DNA of 64,000 nucleotides from Drosophila miranda (GCF_003369915.1 NC_046676.1:21186001-21250000); one strand, 5' to 3'; shown: positions 1 through 13,375, counted from the first letter of the stretch. Numbers and translations are program-made. Notes: a model not told the origin generated them from the sequence alone.

Positions 1-3000
1 CATACATAAATGTATGTACATAAATGTGGTGTTTACACGGCTTGCCCTCTCCCCTAAAAGGCAGGCCTCATATCATTCGAAAAGGGTCTGTCAAATTCAT
101 TAAAATCCGCATCGATTTCCCAATCAAATCACACTTGGACATTTTATTTGCATTTTCTTTAATAATTTTCATATAAATCACATAAATATGCAGAGTACAG
201 TGCGCGTACTAAGGTCTGAAAATAGACCTTATTCAGTTCAATACCATACTGATTCCAACTGATGATTGTATACAATTATTGGCCTTTCTATAGTAATGTC
301 GGCCACTGTCCAACAGCCCCGATACGCTCATTATTGCATTTTGAATATGCTTATTAATTTATCCCACAACAGGCGTCACGTCCCAATATATGTATGAAAT
401 AAAATCAATAAAACGAATATTATTTACCTTTTCAGCCAGCAATTTGAAAATTTCTGTAAACAAATAATATCCAAGTAAACACTATTGCAATATTACCTCA
501 AGTAAATAAAATCTCATTTGTTGGACTATAAGAATTATCGTGTTTAAAGTATGAGAGTTCAACGTTGAAACCAAAATTAAGGCACAACTTAAAGATGGCA
601 CCTTGAGGAGGGGCCAGAAACTAGGCATCAAGGATAGCTGGAACTATGATCGATATGGACTACGAATCATTACACACTTTATGACGTTCGTCATGCGTGG
701 GACATGAACTGTAGGGAATTCCATATCTAGAGTGTGTTTGAGGGCGTGAGGCAAGTAAATTGTGCAATTAATTGCATTGACAGGCATTCTGAAACCTTTA
801 CGCTTAACACATACTGACAGGTCGCCCCCATAAATGCCCAGCAGCAGCGCTCCAGTAAAACACCAGTCCAGCAGAGAAGTGGCCCAAAATCAGAAACGGT
901 AATGGCACTCGCTATCTCACTCCCTCTCTGTCTGCTTGTCTCTCTCTATCTGTAAATGGAAATGATGTTGTTGCTGGTTAAGTGTTACAATTAGAGCCTC
1001 ACTTATGGTTTTTCCCAGCACAGAATCTACAAACAGCAGCAGGCGCCGCAATCAGGGAGCCCCTCCGGGACTAAGTCGTTGATTTGCATATTTTCCATTT
1101 ATCTAGATACTACTCTTGTTTCTTTCAGTGTAGGCAACGCTACCCATTCAGAGCTACGGGAATGCTGCTGTGGAGAATCCTGCATGGCCATCGCTTGTCA
1201 GGATCGCAGCTTTGTCTTTGATTGAATTAAATGGCTTCGCCTTGTGGCTGGTGTTCGTACTGGTGTTGGTCCTGCGGCTCCACAGCTCCGTTTGCTTCTG
1301 TTACTGCTCCTTCTGCCCCCGCCGTTAGTCATGTCCCGATGCCATGTCCTGTCCTGTCGCAATCGCTGCGTGTTTGGCCAATGTACGCATTCATTCAATT
1401 TGGCTCCCCTACCAACCTACCAGAATGTGCGCGGGGCGGACTCGAAGTATTTGGCCAGAACCTATAGGCCAGAGCGAGGTACAGAGAGAAAGAGAGAGAG
1501 AAGAGAGAAACGTGGGGCGTGGCAGATAATAAAACCACAAAAACGAAAACGGAAAATTCTTACAAAAAACAAAACGGTGGCCCGCAAAAAAAAACAACAT
1601 CAACCAAAATCAACAGCAGCTACTGTTGCACGACACGTTTTTCACCGTTCGCTATATTTTGCCATTCACAGGGGCAAACGGAATGCCGTTCACACATGTA
1701 CATCTAAAAAAAAAAAAAATTCATCACGATACTGCATTTGTGTTGAAGCATCCGGGGAAAATACATCGTACTGCAGCAGCAGCATCCCATAACCCTTTTC
1801 CAGTTCATCCCTTTCCCACCGCCGCACTTGCAGCTACTCCTTATATGGCATGGGCCAGCAATTTGGCGCAGATATTGTTTAATTTATTGCATTTTACAGC
1901 ATTCTGCGAGTTTGGTTTTTGCTCTCACTGTACCCGATGCTGGTGCTGGTGCTGGTGCTGCTGTGGCCTCGATGGCCAACAATAAAGCCAAGAAGTGCCT
2001 CGTCGAATGGAGCCCTGGACATTGGGGGTCACCGAGCTCTGACAGTTTGCCCGCTGGCCGTTTAAGCCTTTTGACAAAAGCTTTTTACGCCCCATTGGGG
2101 GGCAGGACCATCAGCAACAACAGCAGCAGCAACAGCATCATAAGGAGGAGGAACACTGTCTGTTGCCTTGGCTATTTGAATTTTTATGAAACTGACAATA
2201 CGACATCGATCATTGGGGCTTCACAGCACGCAGCAGCAGGAGCAGCAGCATCAACTGCAACAGTGACAGGAAGGGGGATGCAGAGTGCAGACTGCAGAGT
2301 GGATGCCGGGATGCTGAACACACGATGCTGTCAACATTCACCGCAGCTATACAGCAGGACATTTGTCCGTTTTTTACTGTCCGTGAACTGGTACTGCCAA
2401 TGCGGCGGCTATATATATATTTATCTATACGTATCCGTGGCCCAGAGTAATTATTCGCACTCGCACTGGCCGCAGTTTCCTTTTTTCGGCGCTTTTCTTT
2501 TGTTCTTCGCTTCTGGCTATTCTGTCTCTGATTTTGTTTTTCCTTTTAGAGAACTGCATTTAATGTTGATTTTTTTCTCAGTAATTTCATTGCAACTGCA
2601 GTCCCCTAACCCTTCTGCATATATCCTGCTATATCCTCTACACGATTATATGTTTATTCCCACATGATTTATGACCACAATTGATGGGCTCTCTTTTGGC
2701 ATGCGGGCACTCCGTCATAAGCCACACACACACACACACGCGTGGAGCAGTGAAGCAGTAGCTGCTCATTAGGTTGATGGAACGAACGCTGAAATGTATA
2801 CTACACTTTTATGCTAAACCCCAGACACGCAGCAGGCACCTTTCTTCTTTCCTTCACTCGACCTAAAGTTCAAGCCAGAGGCGAGCTGTCTCCTTATCCA
2901 GTCACTCCGCTCTCTCTCTCTCTCCCTTTCGAGCACACACACACTCACATGCATATTCAATTGGACAAGTGCGTGTAATTGACCCAAATTGTGATGAAAT

Positions 3001-6000
3001 TGCGCCAGAGGGGCACTTTGGAACCGAATGCCACACAAAACACACAGAACCCAGAAACAGAGACAGAGACAGCATAACAGGCCTTCCAAAGTACAAGTGA
3101 AATCAAAATCAAAAATTGGGAAACGAAGAGCTTTCTTAAATAGCCGTAGCATTACATACACCTACAAATTAACCGAAACAAAAACGTTTTCCCTATATTG
3201 CTTTCCTATATTTCCTATATCCTATTGCTATTTCCATGATACAGTGTAAGGTTTAGCAAAAAGAAAACTCTGTTTCTGTTTAGACACTTTTGTGAGTACT
3301 TAAATGCTTTCTTTTCATTGCAAACCTCTCAACTAAATCGGAATACCCTGCTCATATAAGGTATAATAAGGAAAAATTCTGTATGCTGTGTGCAGTGCCA
3401 CTTTCAAGGATGTTTGCTGATGGTAGTCTGGCATGGTGCGATTGGACAAAAAACACAGATACATTTGACTAATTTTTGACACAGAGAAGGACACACAGAG
3501 AGAAAGGGAGTGGCGTTGCGATGTGGAAGTGTAATGCAAGTGTACTTTGATAGAATTGCGAAAGTTTCAAGCGAAAAAGTTAAAAGGAAAAACCGGGCAA
3601 TGATCGACTAGGGAATACCCTTCAGCTCAGAGCGTATATGATAATGGAATCCCCGCTCTTCATTCTCCATGGAAACTTTTCGAAGTAACAAAAAAAGGAA
3701 CACAAAAGTTGCTATGGATGGAAGTAGCAATGGAAACTGCATAAATACATAAACAAAGGAGACATTAAAAGAAAAAGCAATGAAAAGCTGCTGCAACTGC
3801 TGGGGTCTCTCATTTGCACTCAACTGCAGGCAGCAGCTGCTGCTGCAGCATTGGCGGGGATGGTGGCTTAAGCGCCGTGACAACTTTTTAAGCAACTTGA
3901 TAGCCAAGTTTTTTCCCTTTCTTCTGGCCAAAAACGGATTGAAACAGCAACCGGAGATGCTACCTGCAGCAGGTGCCTCTTTTCACTGGAGTCTCGATGG
4001 AGTTTTCTTTTGTTTAAGTTGCATTTGGATGAAGGGTATCGAATGAAATGGAAGATGAAGCAGAAACACAATATATGCCTTGATCATTTGCCGTATTTTC
4101 AGATTGTTTTGGAACAAATATCGAACAAAAATATACAGTTTTATCGTTCAAAGCATAGAATAAACATTGAATATCACTGTATTCTTCATATAGATTATAG
4201 TTTCGGTTTTAAGGGTTTTAAATTAAATTAGAGTCAAAGAACTCCATCGTGATGAAATGAAATCCCAAAGCCACCCCCACACATGTGGCCACATTCAAGG
4301 CTAACAATGGAGTGGCCGCAATAGACGAATAGGGAAAGCAAGGGGGTAAAGCGAATGATGGCACAAAAAGGTGTGTTTGCCACTAGTTGTTGGAGGAGAG
4401 GGGCTCCGGACTCAACAACTAAGCGCGGAACTAACTGAAAAAGTGATGGCCGTTTTCCCCTGCTGCGTCTCTGGGGATGGTTGGGGTTTGGGGGCGCCAC
4501 AAACTGTTGACACTCGAACGTGGGCTGTCTGCCCCACTGCCTGCTGCAGTTGCCGCATAATCCACACAATGCCCCAGCCCCCTACCTCCCCCCACTCCCC
4601 CTCTCATCCATTTTTCACTGTGTTGGAAACGTTTTTTACTGCCGCTGACGTTGCAGCTGCAGCAGTGGTGTGGCCTCTGATATCAACGCGGATCAAAGCG
4701 GCCATCTTTCTTCTCTTACACATACTCATACACACACACACAGCCATACAGAGGCAGGACAATGGTCCAGCGAACGCGTAAAGCTTATCATCAACCCAAT
4801 GACCCATCGGTGGTGGGGAGGCAATTGTGGGCTGAGGGCAAGGAGCCGCCGCCCAGGAGGGGGCATACAGCAAGAACAACAATCAACAACAGCATTTTGT
4901 GCTGTTGACACTTTGGATTCGAGAATTTATGCAACTTAAAAGCGGTCAAGTTACGAATTTATGCATGCCACGCATGCCACACAGTGCCGAGAGTGAGTGA
5001 AAGAGAGAGGGAGAGAGTGCTAGTGGAAGTGAGAGTGAGAGGCGGCCACAGCTGGAGGACCGCATGGCCACATAAATACATATACATACGTATGTTTGCA
5101 ATGCAATTCTTCTTTTGCCCTTCAAAGGGTTTGGAGGGGGTATGACGATTTCCACAGAAAGAGAAGCCTATGGTCCACATTTAAATATATATAGATATAT
5201 ATTCCGGACCAAAAGCAACGAATGGAGTCGATCAAGTCCCATACCAAGACCCTTTATTTGCAAATCGAAGCACCATATACCAGAGAATATGAAGCGAAAA
5301 TCAAGTATTTGTTAGCAAATCGAAGCAAAATAATCTGCAAAAGGGTATCCGCTGCTACGACTTGTTTGGGCTATTTTCCCTGCTGCTGCTGATGCATACA
5401 TTGAGCAATATCTCACCACCCATCCCCCCCACACCATAACAGGGGTTAATCGGAGGGAATTTACCCGTCGGACACTTGCTGCTTACAGCCGTTTAACCCC
5501 CGCCGCCACTCAATGGGTTAATCTTTTGTGTGTGTGTTTCTTCTTTTTTTTGTATGAGAAATGAAAATTTCGTTGGAATTATTTGCATTTTGTTACTTCG
5601 CATAAATTTCACTTCATTTCAAGAGTAAAAACGAAGAAAAAAATAAAAGGAAATTCTGCAAATGCAAAGGAAAATGCCATTAAATGGTTGGCGAAGCGAA
5701 TATTTTCGTGTGTCTGTGTGGACTATAAAATCAGTGTCAAATGAAAGAGATATGAATGATATGAAAAAGATATTACAAGAATAAGAGAATAAGAATCCGA
5801 AGAAAAATGACTTTCCAATAGGAGAAGCTTCTGGGAGAAACTGCCTTTCCTGATTTTCCGAAAGAGTGCGATCCCTTGCTCTGTAGTTTACTTTTTGACC
5901 AAAATTGTACTGTGGAGGGGCTCTAATGCTTTTTTGGCTTGAAACAAAGGTTTCTTTTCTCTTCCTTTCACCTCAGAAAACACCAAAAAGCTTTCAGCGG

Positions 6001-9000
6001 AAAGAATTAGGCCACTTCGGAGGCAGTAATTCCATCTACCAGGCCACAGCACTGTCCAGCTGCATCATCCTCCCCTTACTAGAAATGCAACATCAGGAGA
6101 GGTTTCCTGCTACTGGCTCATTATATAATAAATTCCCAGCTTATTTGCATAGTTTTGCGGCTGCGAACAATTTTCGAAGCCTGAAGCTGATGCTTCACCT
6201 CCAGATTTAATGGAATTTTGTAATAAATTTCGACTGCGAGCTTAGTTAAAAGCGACTTTGATGCTCGTTCATGCTCATTGCAGCGGCAAAACTATTCAAT
6301 GACCATTTTCCACCTCCCCCACTCTTTTTTTGAGGGGAAGAAGAAGGCTGAGCAATTACATCAAGTGCCAAATGCACATCAACAACAGAAAGCAGCAACC
6401 AGAAGCCAAAGGCAGCGGCAGAGGCCGAATCAGAAGCTAGAATGAAGAAGGTAGAAGGAAGAGGAGATCCGCCAGAGCCAGAACTCCTCTGACTTTTCAA
6501 CAACTGTCGACTGTCGGCACTGTCGGAGGTGGGCGACGGCTGTCGCCGGAAGCGAACGAAAGTTGCGCCCCAGAAAAAGGAGTGGGGAGTGCAACCCATG
6601 GCGGATGCCAGCAGCGCAGTAAAAGTCGCACTACTTCTGCGGTTGTCAGTTGTTTTGAACAGCTTAGGGAAAACCAAAGGAGTGAAAATGTGAAAGGGAA
6701 AAGAGAGTGCGGTGGAGATTACCACGGAAATGTGCCGTCAATTTACGCCAGGGCAATGTCGCGACGCGTCGTCTTTCTCTTTGAATTTTCTCTAAAGTGT
6801 ATCCAGGTGGAGGGATATATGTAGATATGTACGAGTATATGGTTAATACCCCCATCCCACCATTGTGCTTATATACATATTGTAGGGATGGTGATTGTTC
6901 AAGTTCTTAAAAGATTCGCGGACACATGTCCCATTCGCATATTGATTCAAATCCTTTAAGGCTTAAAGAACTTTTTTACGTTCGCCGACAAGCTTGAAAT
7001 ATTGTCATCTGGGAAAACTACGGAGCGAACTGCTCTGCTGATATCTGTTATTTCTATCTCTCTCTATCTCTCTCGGGGGTGGGGGTGCGGGGAATGCGTG
7101 GTGGCGGTGGTGGTGGTGTCTCCCACAAGTTTTAAATTAACTTTTGGCCTGTCCGGGAGACCAGTTTGGCTCAATTCATTCCTTCATTTGATGTGTGTAT
7201 TGTTAGATGGGAGGAAAGGCACTTTGACAGTAGAGCAGTTCGTTCTGGCTGCAATTTCAATTTCTCTTAACACTTCTTTGAAAATGGGAAAGACAGAGAT
7301 AGTATATTTAGGTAAGTATATGTAGAAAGAAACATATCATTTATCCTTTATACATTAAAAAAGACAAACTTTTGGTTTGCGGCGAAACAAATTGTCTTAC
7401 TTGACTTTTTCTCATAGAAACATTTTGCAATTAATTATACATTGGTTTCTGCTATCAACTGATCTTTCCGAGTGCATAACAGAAGGCACTGCGCACAAAT
7501 AAGTCAAATAATTTTAGGCAGAACGAAAAGCGCATATTGTTATTTGGCTCTCCCATTCTCTCTGATTACCGGAGTACCACCGGGAATATTCGGCTACGAA
7601 TGAGAGCTCAAATGTACATACATATGTACATAAGTAATGGCAGCTATTCTTCGGCTTAGAATTGAAAGGTATGGAATAGGTATGAGCTGATGATTATCTG
7701 TAAGGATGAAGATTAGGAAGACAACATTATCGATTATATGTATGTATTATCTTTTGTCCATTACAGATTTCCTTTGCTGCTGTCTTGAAGATTATTTCTC
7801 TGCCTATGGATAATTGTCGGGAAAGATAACTTTACTTAACACAGCCATCAGAGTGAAATAGGTGTACGGATAGGAATAGGAGTACGAGAGAATCATTCTC
7901 AGGTGGAAACTGATTTTAAATGCATCTTATTTTACTAGCCTTTCCGTACACCTATTCCACTCTGATAGCTGTGTTAAGTAAATTTCCATCTCCAAAATTA
8001 TGAAGCCCTCGGGCCCACCTTCCCATAAATACTTCACCAACAGGCGCACCTTTAGGAGTGCTCTACTCTTCTTCCGTGCTCCACTCCACTCCCAGGGAAA
8101 ACACTTGAGATAAGGCCGCTGCTGCACCTTTCAGAAAGTGACCCAGACTCTGGCGACGAATTATTACAAGTGCCACAAGACCAGGGCGACAAAAAGGTGC
8201 ACGTACATACATACATACCATTCTCTCCTGCCTCTTTCCTATGCAAACAAACACACACATACACACGCAGAGAGAAAAAGTCAGGGGGTGAGAAACTGAG
8301 GGAAATCCGACTGTAGCCGGAACATAGCATAGCACACAAGGGGAGCTGCAGGAACGAGCACATCAATCACAAAAGAATTATGTTGGGGTAAACAAAAACA
8401 TTTGTCATGAAGAGAGCGAGAGCCAGACAACATACAGCAGCAGCAGAAATCAGGAAGCAGGTGGCAGAAAGAGTGAGAGAGGGAGCGAGAGGTGCCAACG
8501 GATCGAGAGTATTAGCTTGAAAAGCTGCTCGGAAAAATAACGGCAGAACGGGGAACGAGGCTGGATGGATGTCAAGTGGTTGTCTGGGCCGGCTGGTCCG
8601 GTCAACTATCTCAACCCCCTCTTTTCGGGGGCACCACATAAATCTGTGGCAGCTCAAAAAGGTGCATTGTGTGGGGGGGGGGACATCTTCTGAGTGATTG
8701 CACACACATTTAAAATTCTTTTCACACTTTCGGCGACAAAGACAAAGGACTTGGGATAAGAACTTGTGGTCCTACAACATGTAGAGCATTTCCCTTGGTG
8801 CTTAATCCGCTCCGTTTATCCCTGCCACAAAGTGCACAGCCCCTTTTCCCAATTGTTTGCCCATTGACTAGCACAAAGGATAAATACTTGCTAGTAGTTA
8901 TTAAATTTTATGCACTTCCCCCCCTGTCTTCCTCTACCAGCCGGCAGCCGGTAGCGTCTTGGCTCCGAAAATTTGCATCTAAATGAGTTTGGCCCAAAGG

Positions 9001-9940
9001 CAACGTATCGAAACTAAATATTTCCCAATGCCAGAGGAGTGGCAGTGGCTGTGTCTGCCTGCCTGTCTTGTGGCAAGTATATGGGCTGCCAATGCATATG
9101 GGCTAGAGGACGGCAGGTTATTCTTAAAGCTTATGCAACACTGCACACTTGTGCACAAATATTGTGGCAGGGAGAGAGAGAGAGATGTAAAGTGTGCGAG
9201 GAGCAGGAGTGCCAGTCGAGAGGCTTCAGATGGGCAAGCTACACGATTACCATCACTGACTGAACAGGCCTCTTTCGCCTTAAAGATGTTCTCTGTCGAC
9301 CATTGAATACCCATGCAGCTTAAATCTTCTCCTATTAATCAGTCGATTAAAATGCTTTTTAGGGTAAAGATGGAAAGGTTATTACGCTTTTTAAGACTGC
9401 ACTGTGCATTTTACCCATCTGTCAAACTGTGGACGACAAATAAAGAAAAAAAGAACGTAAAGCCCGACCCAAAGGCCTACCCCAGCAGCAACAGGAATAA
9501 TACTCATAATATTCCCATATATGTAGTATAAATATATGTTTACCAGTCAAAAGAGTAGACAAATTTTTCTTGGCTATTTGTTGATTATTTTTCCTGGGAA
9601 TTTTCTAATATTTTCCTAAATTACGTATACAATTTTACAGTCATGCTGCAGCAGCAGCAGGCGTACCAGCTGTTGTCCGGGCATCCGTGTGGGGCAGAGA
9701 GTGGACAAAGCTCTGAGGTGGAGTACATGCAACGGAGTTGACTACATTATTTATACATTATAGGTATACATTATCGCAAGGTGTCTAATCCTCTGACCAA
9801 ATTACCTTTTTTCAGCAAGAAGCTACAGCCAGAAGGCCGGCGTACTCTTCCAAATTAAATAACAATTTAAATTTTTCTATACATCTATATTCTATATTAC
9901 AATAATTTTATCTTACAGAGACCCCAATGAGGAGGCCAAT
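1..9940. other. gene-poor stretch, no gene recognised
   Basis: I see no convincing coding region here. The open frames are broken by low-complexity sequence (poly-Gln/Leu-like CAG/CTG runs near 2,110-2,250, purine tracts near 1,480-1,510 and 2,900-2,930) and lack a coherent protein pattern. The stretch holds many short CA, TC and GA microsatellites, a run of ten or more G at about 8,670-8,681, and the hairpin at 7,831-7,982 listed separately. It could be intergenic or part of a long intron. Regulatory elements are likely in so long a fly noncoding stretch, but none can be named from sequence alone. Confidence 0.6.
7831..7982. repeat. inverted repeat with 40-bp arms (hairpin)
   Basis: The left arm at 7,831-7,870 and the right arm at 7,943-7,982 are reverse complements over 40 bases with only two mismatches, separated by a 72-base spacer. 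Both arms carry the core ataggtgtacgga or its complement. No target-site duplication or transposase frame is evident. It may be a small fold-back (MITE-like) element or a hairpin-RNA locus. The near-perfect arms imply either recent origin or selection for pairing. Confidence 0.75.
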
Positions 9941-9943
9941 GGG

Positions 9944-10370
9944 TCACATCTTAGACACACCTACACAATCGTAGCAGCCCCGCCTGTCGAGGTCGCAGAA
10001 CAAGTGCGTCTTGGAACGTCGAACGGGGTATCCACAAGCAGTTCTCGCTTCGCTCGGCGAATGTGCTTCACAGCCGCAGCTCCTGTTGCTGCTCGTGCAA
10101 CGATTCGTTGACTCTGTTTGGATCTCTGTGGAGCTGACCCTGGTTGATCCCACAGCGGTTGCTGTCGCTGTGTTTTTCTGATAGCCTGGGAAAGGGAACG
10201 CCTCTGGTGGGGGGCAAACGTATGGCATGTGATCTAATCGGCAGCAGTGAATGTTTCAATGGATAATACCACCAATACCGGATAAATCTTATCCGAATAT
10301 CAGAGGCTATACATCCAAAGGGGGAGTAAAGTAGCGTCGGACACAGGCAGTGTACGAGTTTATGCTGCAT
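9944..10370 (-). pseudogene. broken first copy of the RR.KR secreted-precursor family
   Basis: This is the leftmost member of the tandem family at 10-16 kb. The signal-peptide exon can be recognised at about 10,370 (MQHKLVHCL..., compare MQHTLIHCL in the intact copies). Further along, remnants of the pro-region, the dibasic site and the THLFCD segment are visible down to about 9,960. The splice donor after the first exon is not preserved, the reading frame changes between segments, and the second half of the mature domain (from the WFFPNHC segment on) is missing. The upstream promoter block at 10,370-10,480 still resembles that of the intact copies. It is best read as a decayed duplicate of a host gene. 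Confidence 0.75.
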
Positions 10371-10479
10371 CACTTATCACTGTATCAAAAACATATCTTT
10401 TTCACCTATATCATTTTGCTTCTATTCGTTTAAGCATTTTTGTGTGTATTTCTGAAACGAATTCCTTTTAGTGGCCACA

Positions 10480-11035
10480 TTTGCCAACTGACTAACTGCA
10501 AAAACAGAGATATCCTTATGGGGAAAATCATGCAGTGAGATCAAGAGAAATATGTGCGTCAGCTTGGCTTTCCAGTTGAGCTGGGAGCATCGGTGCAGCA
10601 GAAATGATTGATTGTTACACTGTTTAATCAAATTTAGCTTTCTGGGTGTTTAGCCCATAGTCTCACCAACGCGGTCTTGTATGAGCAATTGCAATTCCGA
10701 CTTGGGCGTCTTTTTCCCACTTAATATTAAAGGGCTTTACAATTTAAATAAATATGATTTCAACACGACATCCAAATAGCTGATATATCTATGTTAAATC
10801 TAAGATCTTTAGGATAGAGTGTGAAACATGTTTAATTATAAATCACAATCCACGTACTAATCAAAAAAACTTACTACAATTAAAAGAAAATAGCACCAAA
10901 ATAAAACCTCGTTTCTCGACTTAATCACAACAGTACTCGAAACAGTTTCCTTGATACAAGTGTCAGCTTGACGTTACAAGCAACAGGAGCAATCGCGGAG
11001 CGGCAGTTGCAGCGGCAAAAGGCACTACATAATCC
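10480..11035. other. spacer between family copies 1 and 2
   Basis: The left part (to about 10,485) is the conserved 5' block of the broken copy. The remainder is AT-rich and shows no gene or obvious repeat. It should include the 3' end of copy 2, but I could not place a clear polyadenylation signal. Confidence 0.4.
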
Positions 11036-11039
11036 AATC

Positions 11040-11695
11040 CTAGTATTCGAAAAACATGGGCTTCTCGAACTCGTACTGGAAGAGCCGCACATTCCACTGG
11101 CCAAAGAAGAAGGCCTCCAGCTGGTACATCTTGTAGAGGCGGTAGAATCCCTCGTGGACGTACTTGTTGTTCCAGACCCAAATGCAGTGATTCGGGAAGA
11201 ACCAGATGATGTGGTGTCTGCCCCGCATGTCGATGTCGCAGAACAAGTGCGTCGTGTGAAAGTCGAACGGGGTATCCACATAAAATTCTCGTTTCACTCG
11301 ACGAATGTGCGTCACAGCGGGAGCTCCTTCCGTTGCTTCTCGTGCCACAAGATTCGTTGACTCTTTTTTGATCTCTCTGGAGCTGGTAGAGTTGGCCCTG
11401 GTATACTCAACATCGGTTTCGGCTGCTGTCGCTGTTGCTGTAGCTATGGCTGTAGGGGCGGCTATGGCTATGACACTTTGGGGAATTACCATCTCCTGCT
11501 CGCCTTTGAATGAGAGCACCTCTGGGGGGGGCAAACGTCGGGCATATGCTCTAGTTGACAGCAGTAACTGTGTCAATGGTGCACCGGATAAATCAGTTGC
11601 TTATCAGAAGATATATGTATATCAAAAGGGAGATCTGAATCACTTACCACTGCGGGTAGAACCGACAACAGGCCATGTACGAGTGTAATCTGCAT
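11040..11695 (-). CDS. tandem secreted precursor, copy 2 (RR.KR-processed)
   Basis: Two exons are predicted: 11,695-11,648 and 11,567-11,040, with an 80-base GT-AG intron in phase 0, giving about 191 residues. Exon 1 encodes MQITLVHGLLSVLPAV; joined to LLLSTRAYA it forms a signal peptide with a likely cut after AYA. A Pro/Ala/Thr-rich pro-region follows, then RRVKRE, a textbook proprotein-convertase (furin) site. The mature part begins EFYVDTPFDFH and is about 85 residues, rich in aromatic residues (WFFPNHCIWVWNNKY), with two cysteines at about mature positions 17 and 35 that could form one disulphide. I do not recognise the family. A secreted peptide hormone, reproductive or gut product, or glue-type protein are all possible. 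The spliced model is preferred over the unspliced frame because the ATG, signal sequence, donor and acceptor all recur in the other copies. Confidence 0.8.
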
Positions 11696-11810
11696 CGTTT
11701 ATCAATGTATCAGAAACTTATCTAATTCACTTATATAATTTTGCTACTATTCGTTCAAGAATTTTTGTATGTGTTTCTAAAGCGAATTCCTATTAAAGCA
11801 ATGAACATTC
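11696..11810 (-). promoter_or_regulatory. conserved proximal promoter of copy 2, TATATAAG box
   Basis: About 110 bases immediately 5' of the ATG are similar in all five family copies. A TATATAAG box (plus-strand cttatata) lies at 11,730-11,737, about 35-42 bases before the start codon, so the 5' UTR must be very short. Confidence 0.6.
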
Positions 11811-12095
11811 AAATTTAACAACAACTTCAAAGGTCATTCCTTCCTTAAAAGGAATGTCTAGACATTTGAGAGTTGAGTTGTAAATTCTAACTGAATTGTA
11901 AAATCGAAGCTGATCTGACAATGATGCATGAGGTACAATTTTGTATTCTATTATTATCGCTAGACCCACGGAATGGATACATTGTTACTGCGGGTGGCAT
12001 TTTGAGTGCATGCATACGTAACTGTTATTCTGGGACTATATCGGATAAGTTTTTTTTCACTTGTGCTTTTTTTTTGTCGCACGTGCCAAAAAAAA

Positions 12096-12282
12096 AATCG
12101 TTTCTTCAAGATATTCGTCTGAAACGAAGATGTTTTTGTGGCATCCCCTTCGATATCAGCGCTGTCTGGCTTGTTTCTCGGATTTTCATAATTTTTTATG
12201 AGAATTACCCATAACGCCTCATAGCTCCCACACTTGAAGCTTTACTTCGCACTTCCCTTCTGATAATCTGGGGTGGTATGGT

Positions 12283-12328
<46 letters not shown>

Positions 12329-12440
12329 GGAGTTTCGGCACTCATTTTGCCATCCCTTTAGTGTCTCGCCGAGTTCTTTCTTTCGTCCGCATTAATTTGG
12401 CCCGCCTCTTGCTCCTCCCGATCTGTGGGTGTGCGTGTGT
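12096..12440. repeat. distal repeated block, copy upstream of gene copy 2
   Basis: This block recurs at about 13,430-13,580, 14,935-15,047 and 15,885-16,215, each time 5' of a family member. Shared landmarks in order are an aagatattcgtctg-like stretch, gatatcagcgct, tttctcggattt-like sequence, ctgataatctgg, a G-rich tract and ctttctttcgtc. GATA-type motifs occur in it. Because it travels with the genes it may be an enhancer or an older exon; no open frame supports the second idea. Confidence 0.6.
12283..12327. repeat. uninterrupted run of 45 G
   Basis: Forty-five consecutive G lie within the G-rich part of the distal repeated block, which in the other copies is only loosely G-rich (for example about 16,055-16,090). 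Runs this long are rare in flies and are prone to slippage and assembly error, so the true length is uncertain. Confidence 0.9.
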
Positions 12441-12646
12441 GAATGTCATAATTTTTTCTTCGATTTAATATTCAATAAACACTGTTATATAAAAGAGTCT
12501 ATTTTATTCCGATGGCTGGCATCTAGTACTGATAAATCTCATCGGATTCTCATTATCATGGCACAACCGGCAGCTTGACGATAAAAGCAACAGCGGCAGT
12601 AGCGGTAGCGGTAGCGGCAGAGGAGACTCTACTCTATAGTCCGATT

Positions 12647-13262
12647 CTAGTTAGCGTAAAAAGTTGCCTTCTCAAGCTCGTACTGAAACAGCCGCACATT
12701 CCACTGGCCAAAGAAGAAGGCCTCCAGCTGGTACATCTTGTAGAGTCGATAGAATCCCTCGTGTGCGTACTTGTTGTTCCAGACCCAAATGCAGTGATTC
12801 GGAAAGAACCAGATGAGGCGGTGCCTCCCCAGCATGTCGATGTCGCAGAACAAATGCATCGTGTGAAAGTCGAACGGGGTATCCACAAAAAATTCTCGTT
12901 TCGCTCGACGAATGTGCTTCACAGCGGAGCCTCCTTCTGTTGCTGCTCGTGCAGTGTTTGTGGAATCTTTTTGGATCTCTCTGGAGCTGGTGGAGTTGAC
13001 CCTGACTGACCCCACAGTGGGTGCTGTCGCTTTAGCTGTGGGAGTGGGTATGGCTATGGCGCTTTGGGGAATAATCATATCCTGCTCTCCTGGGAATGGG
13101 AGCGCATCTGGGGAGGACAAACGGCGGGCATATGCTCTAGATGACAGCAGTGACTGGGTGAATGGTATACCGGATAAATCAGTCGCTTACAAAAGGAAGA
13201 TCTGAACAACTTACCACTGCGAGTAGAGCCGACAAAAGGCAAAGTGCGGGTGTATGCTGCAT
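12647..13262 (-). CDS. tandem secreted precursor, copy 3 (RR.KR-processed)
   Basis: Exons are 13,262-13,215 and 13,153-12,647, with a 61-base intron in phase 0, giving about 184 residues. The signal peptide starts MQHTPALCLLSALLAV and continues SLLSSRAYA across the splice. The pro-region is Pro/Ala/Thr-rich with Ser/Thr clusters. RRAKRE precedes a mature domain beginning EFFVDTPFDFH, with the same two cysteines and the WFFPNHCIWVWNN core as copy 2. The C-terminus ends ...YELEKATFYAN. It is more diverged from copies 4 and 5 than they are from each other, but the domain is intact. Function not recognised. Confidence 0.8.
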
Positions 13263-13375
13263 CGTTTATCAATGTATCACAAACCTATCAAATTCACTTA
13301 TATAATTTGAATAATAATTTGAATAATTATTGAATAATTTTTGTGAGTGACTCTAAAAGAAATTCCTGTGAAGTA
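13263..13375 (-). promoter_or_regulatory. conserved proximal promoter of copy 3, TATATAAG box
   Basis: This region is homologous to the promoter of copy 2. The TATATAAG box is at 13,297-13,304, at nearly the same distance from the ATG. An AT-rich expansion of repeated ataatttga sits at about 13,300-13,342. Confidence 0.55.

Noticed and set aside
1244-1792. 182-codon frame with a poly-Leu start resembling a signal peptide
   Set aside because: It is built from CTG/CTC repeats followed by Arg/Lys/Glu-rich purine tracts, with no domain and no promoter elements.
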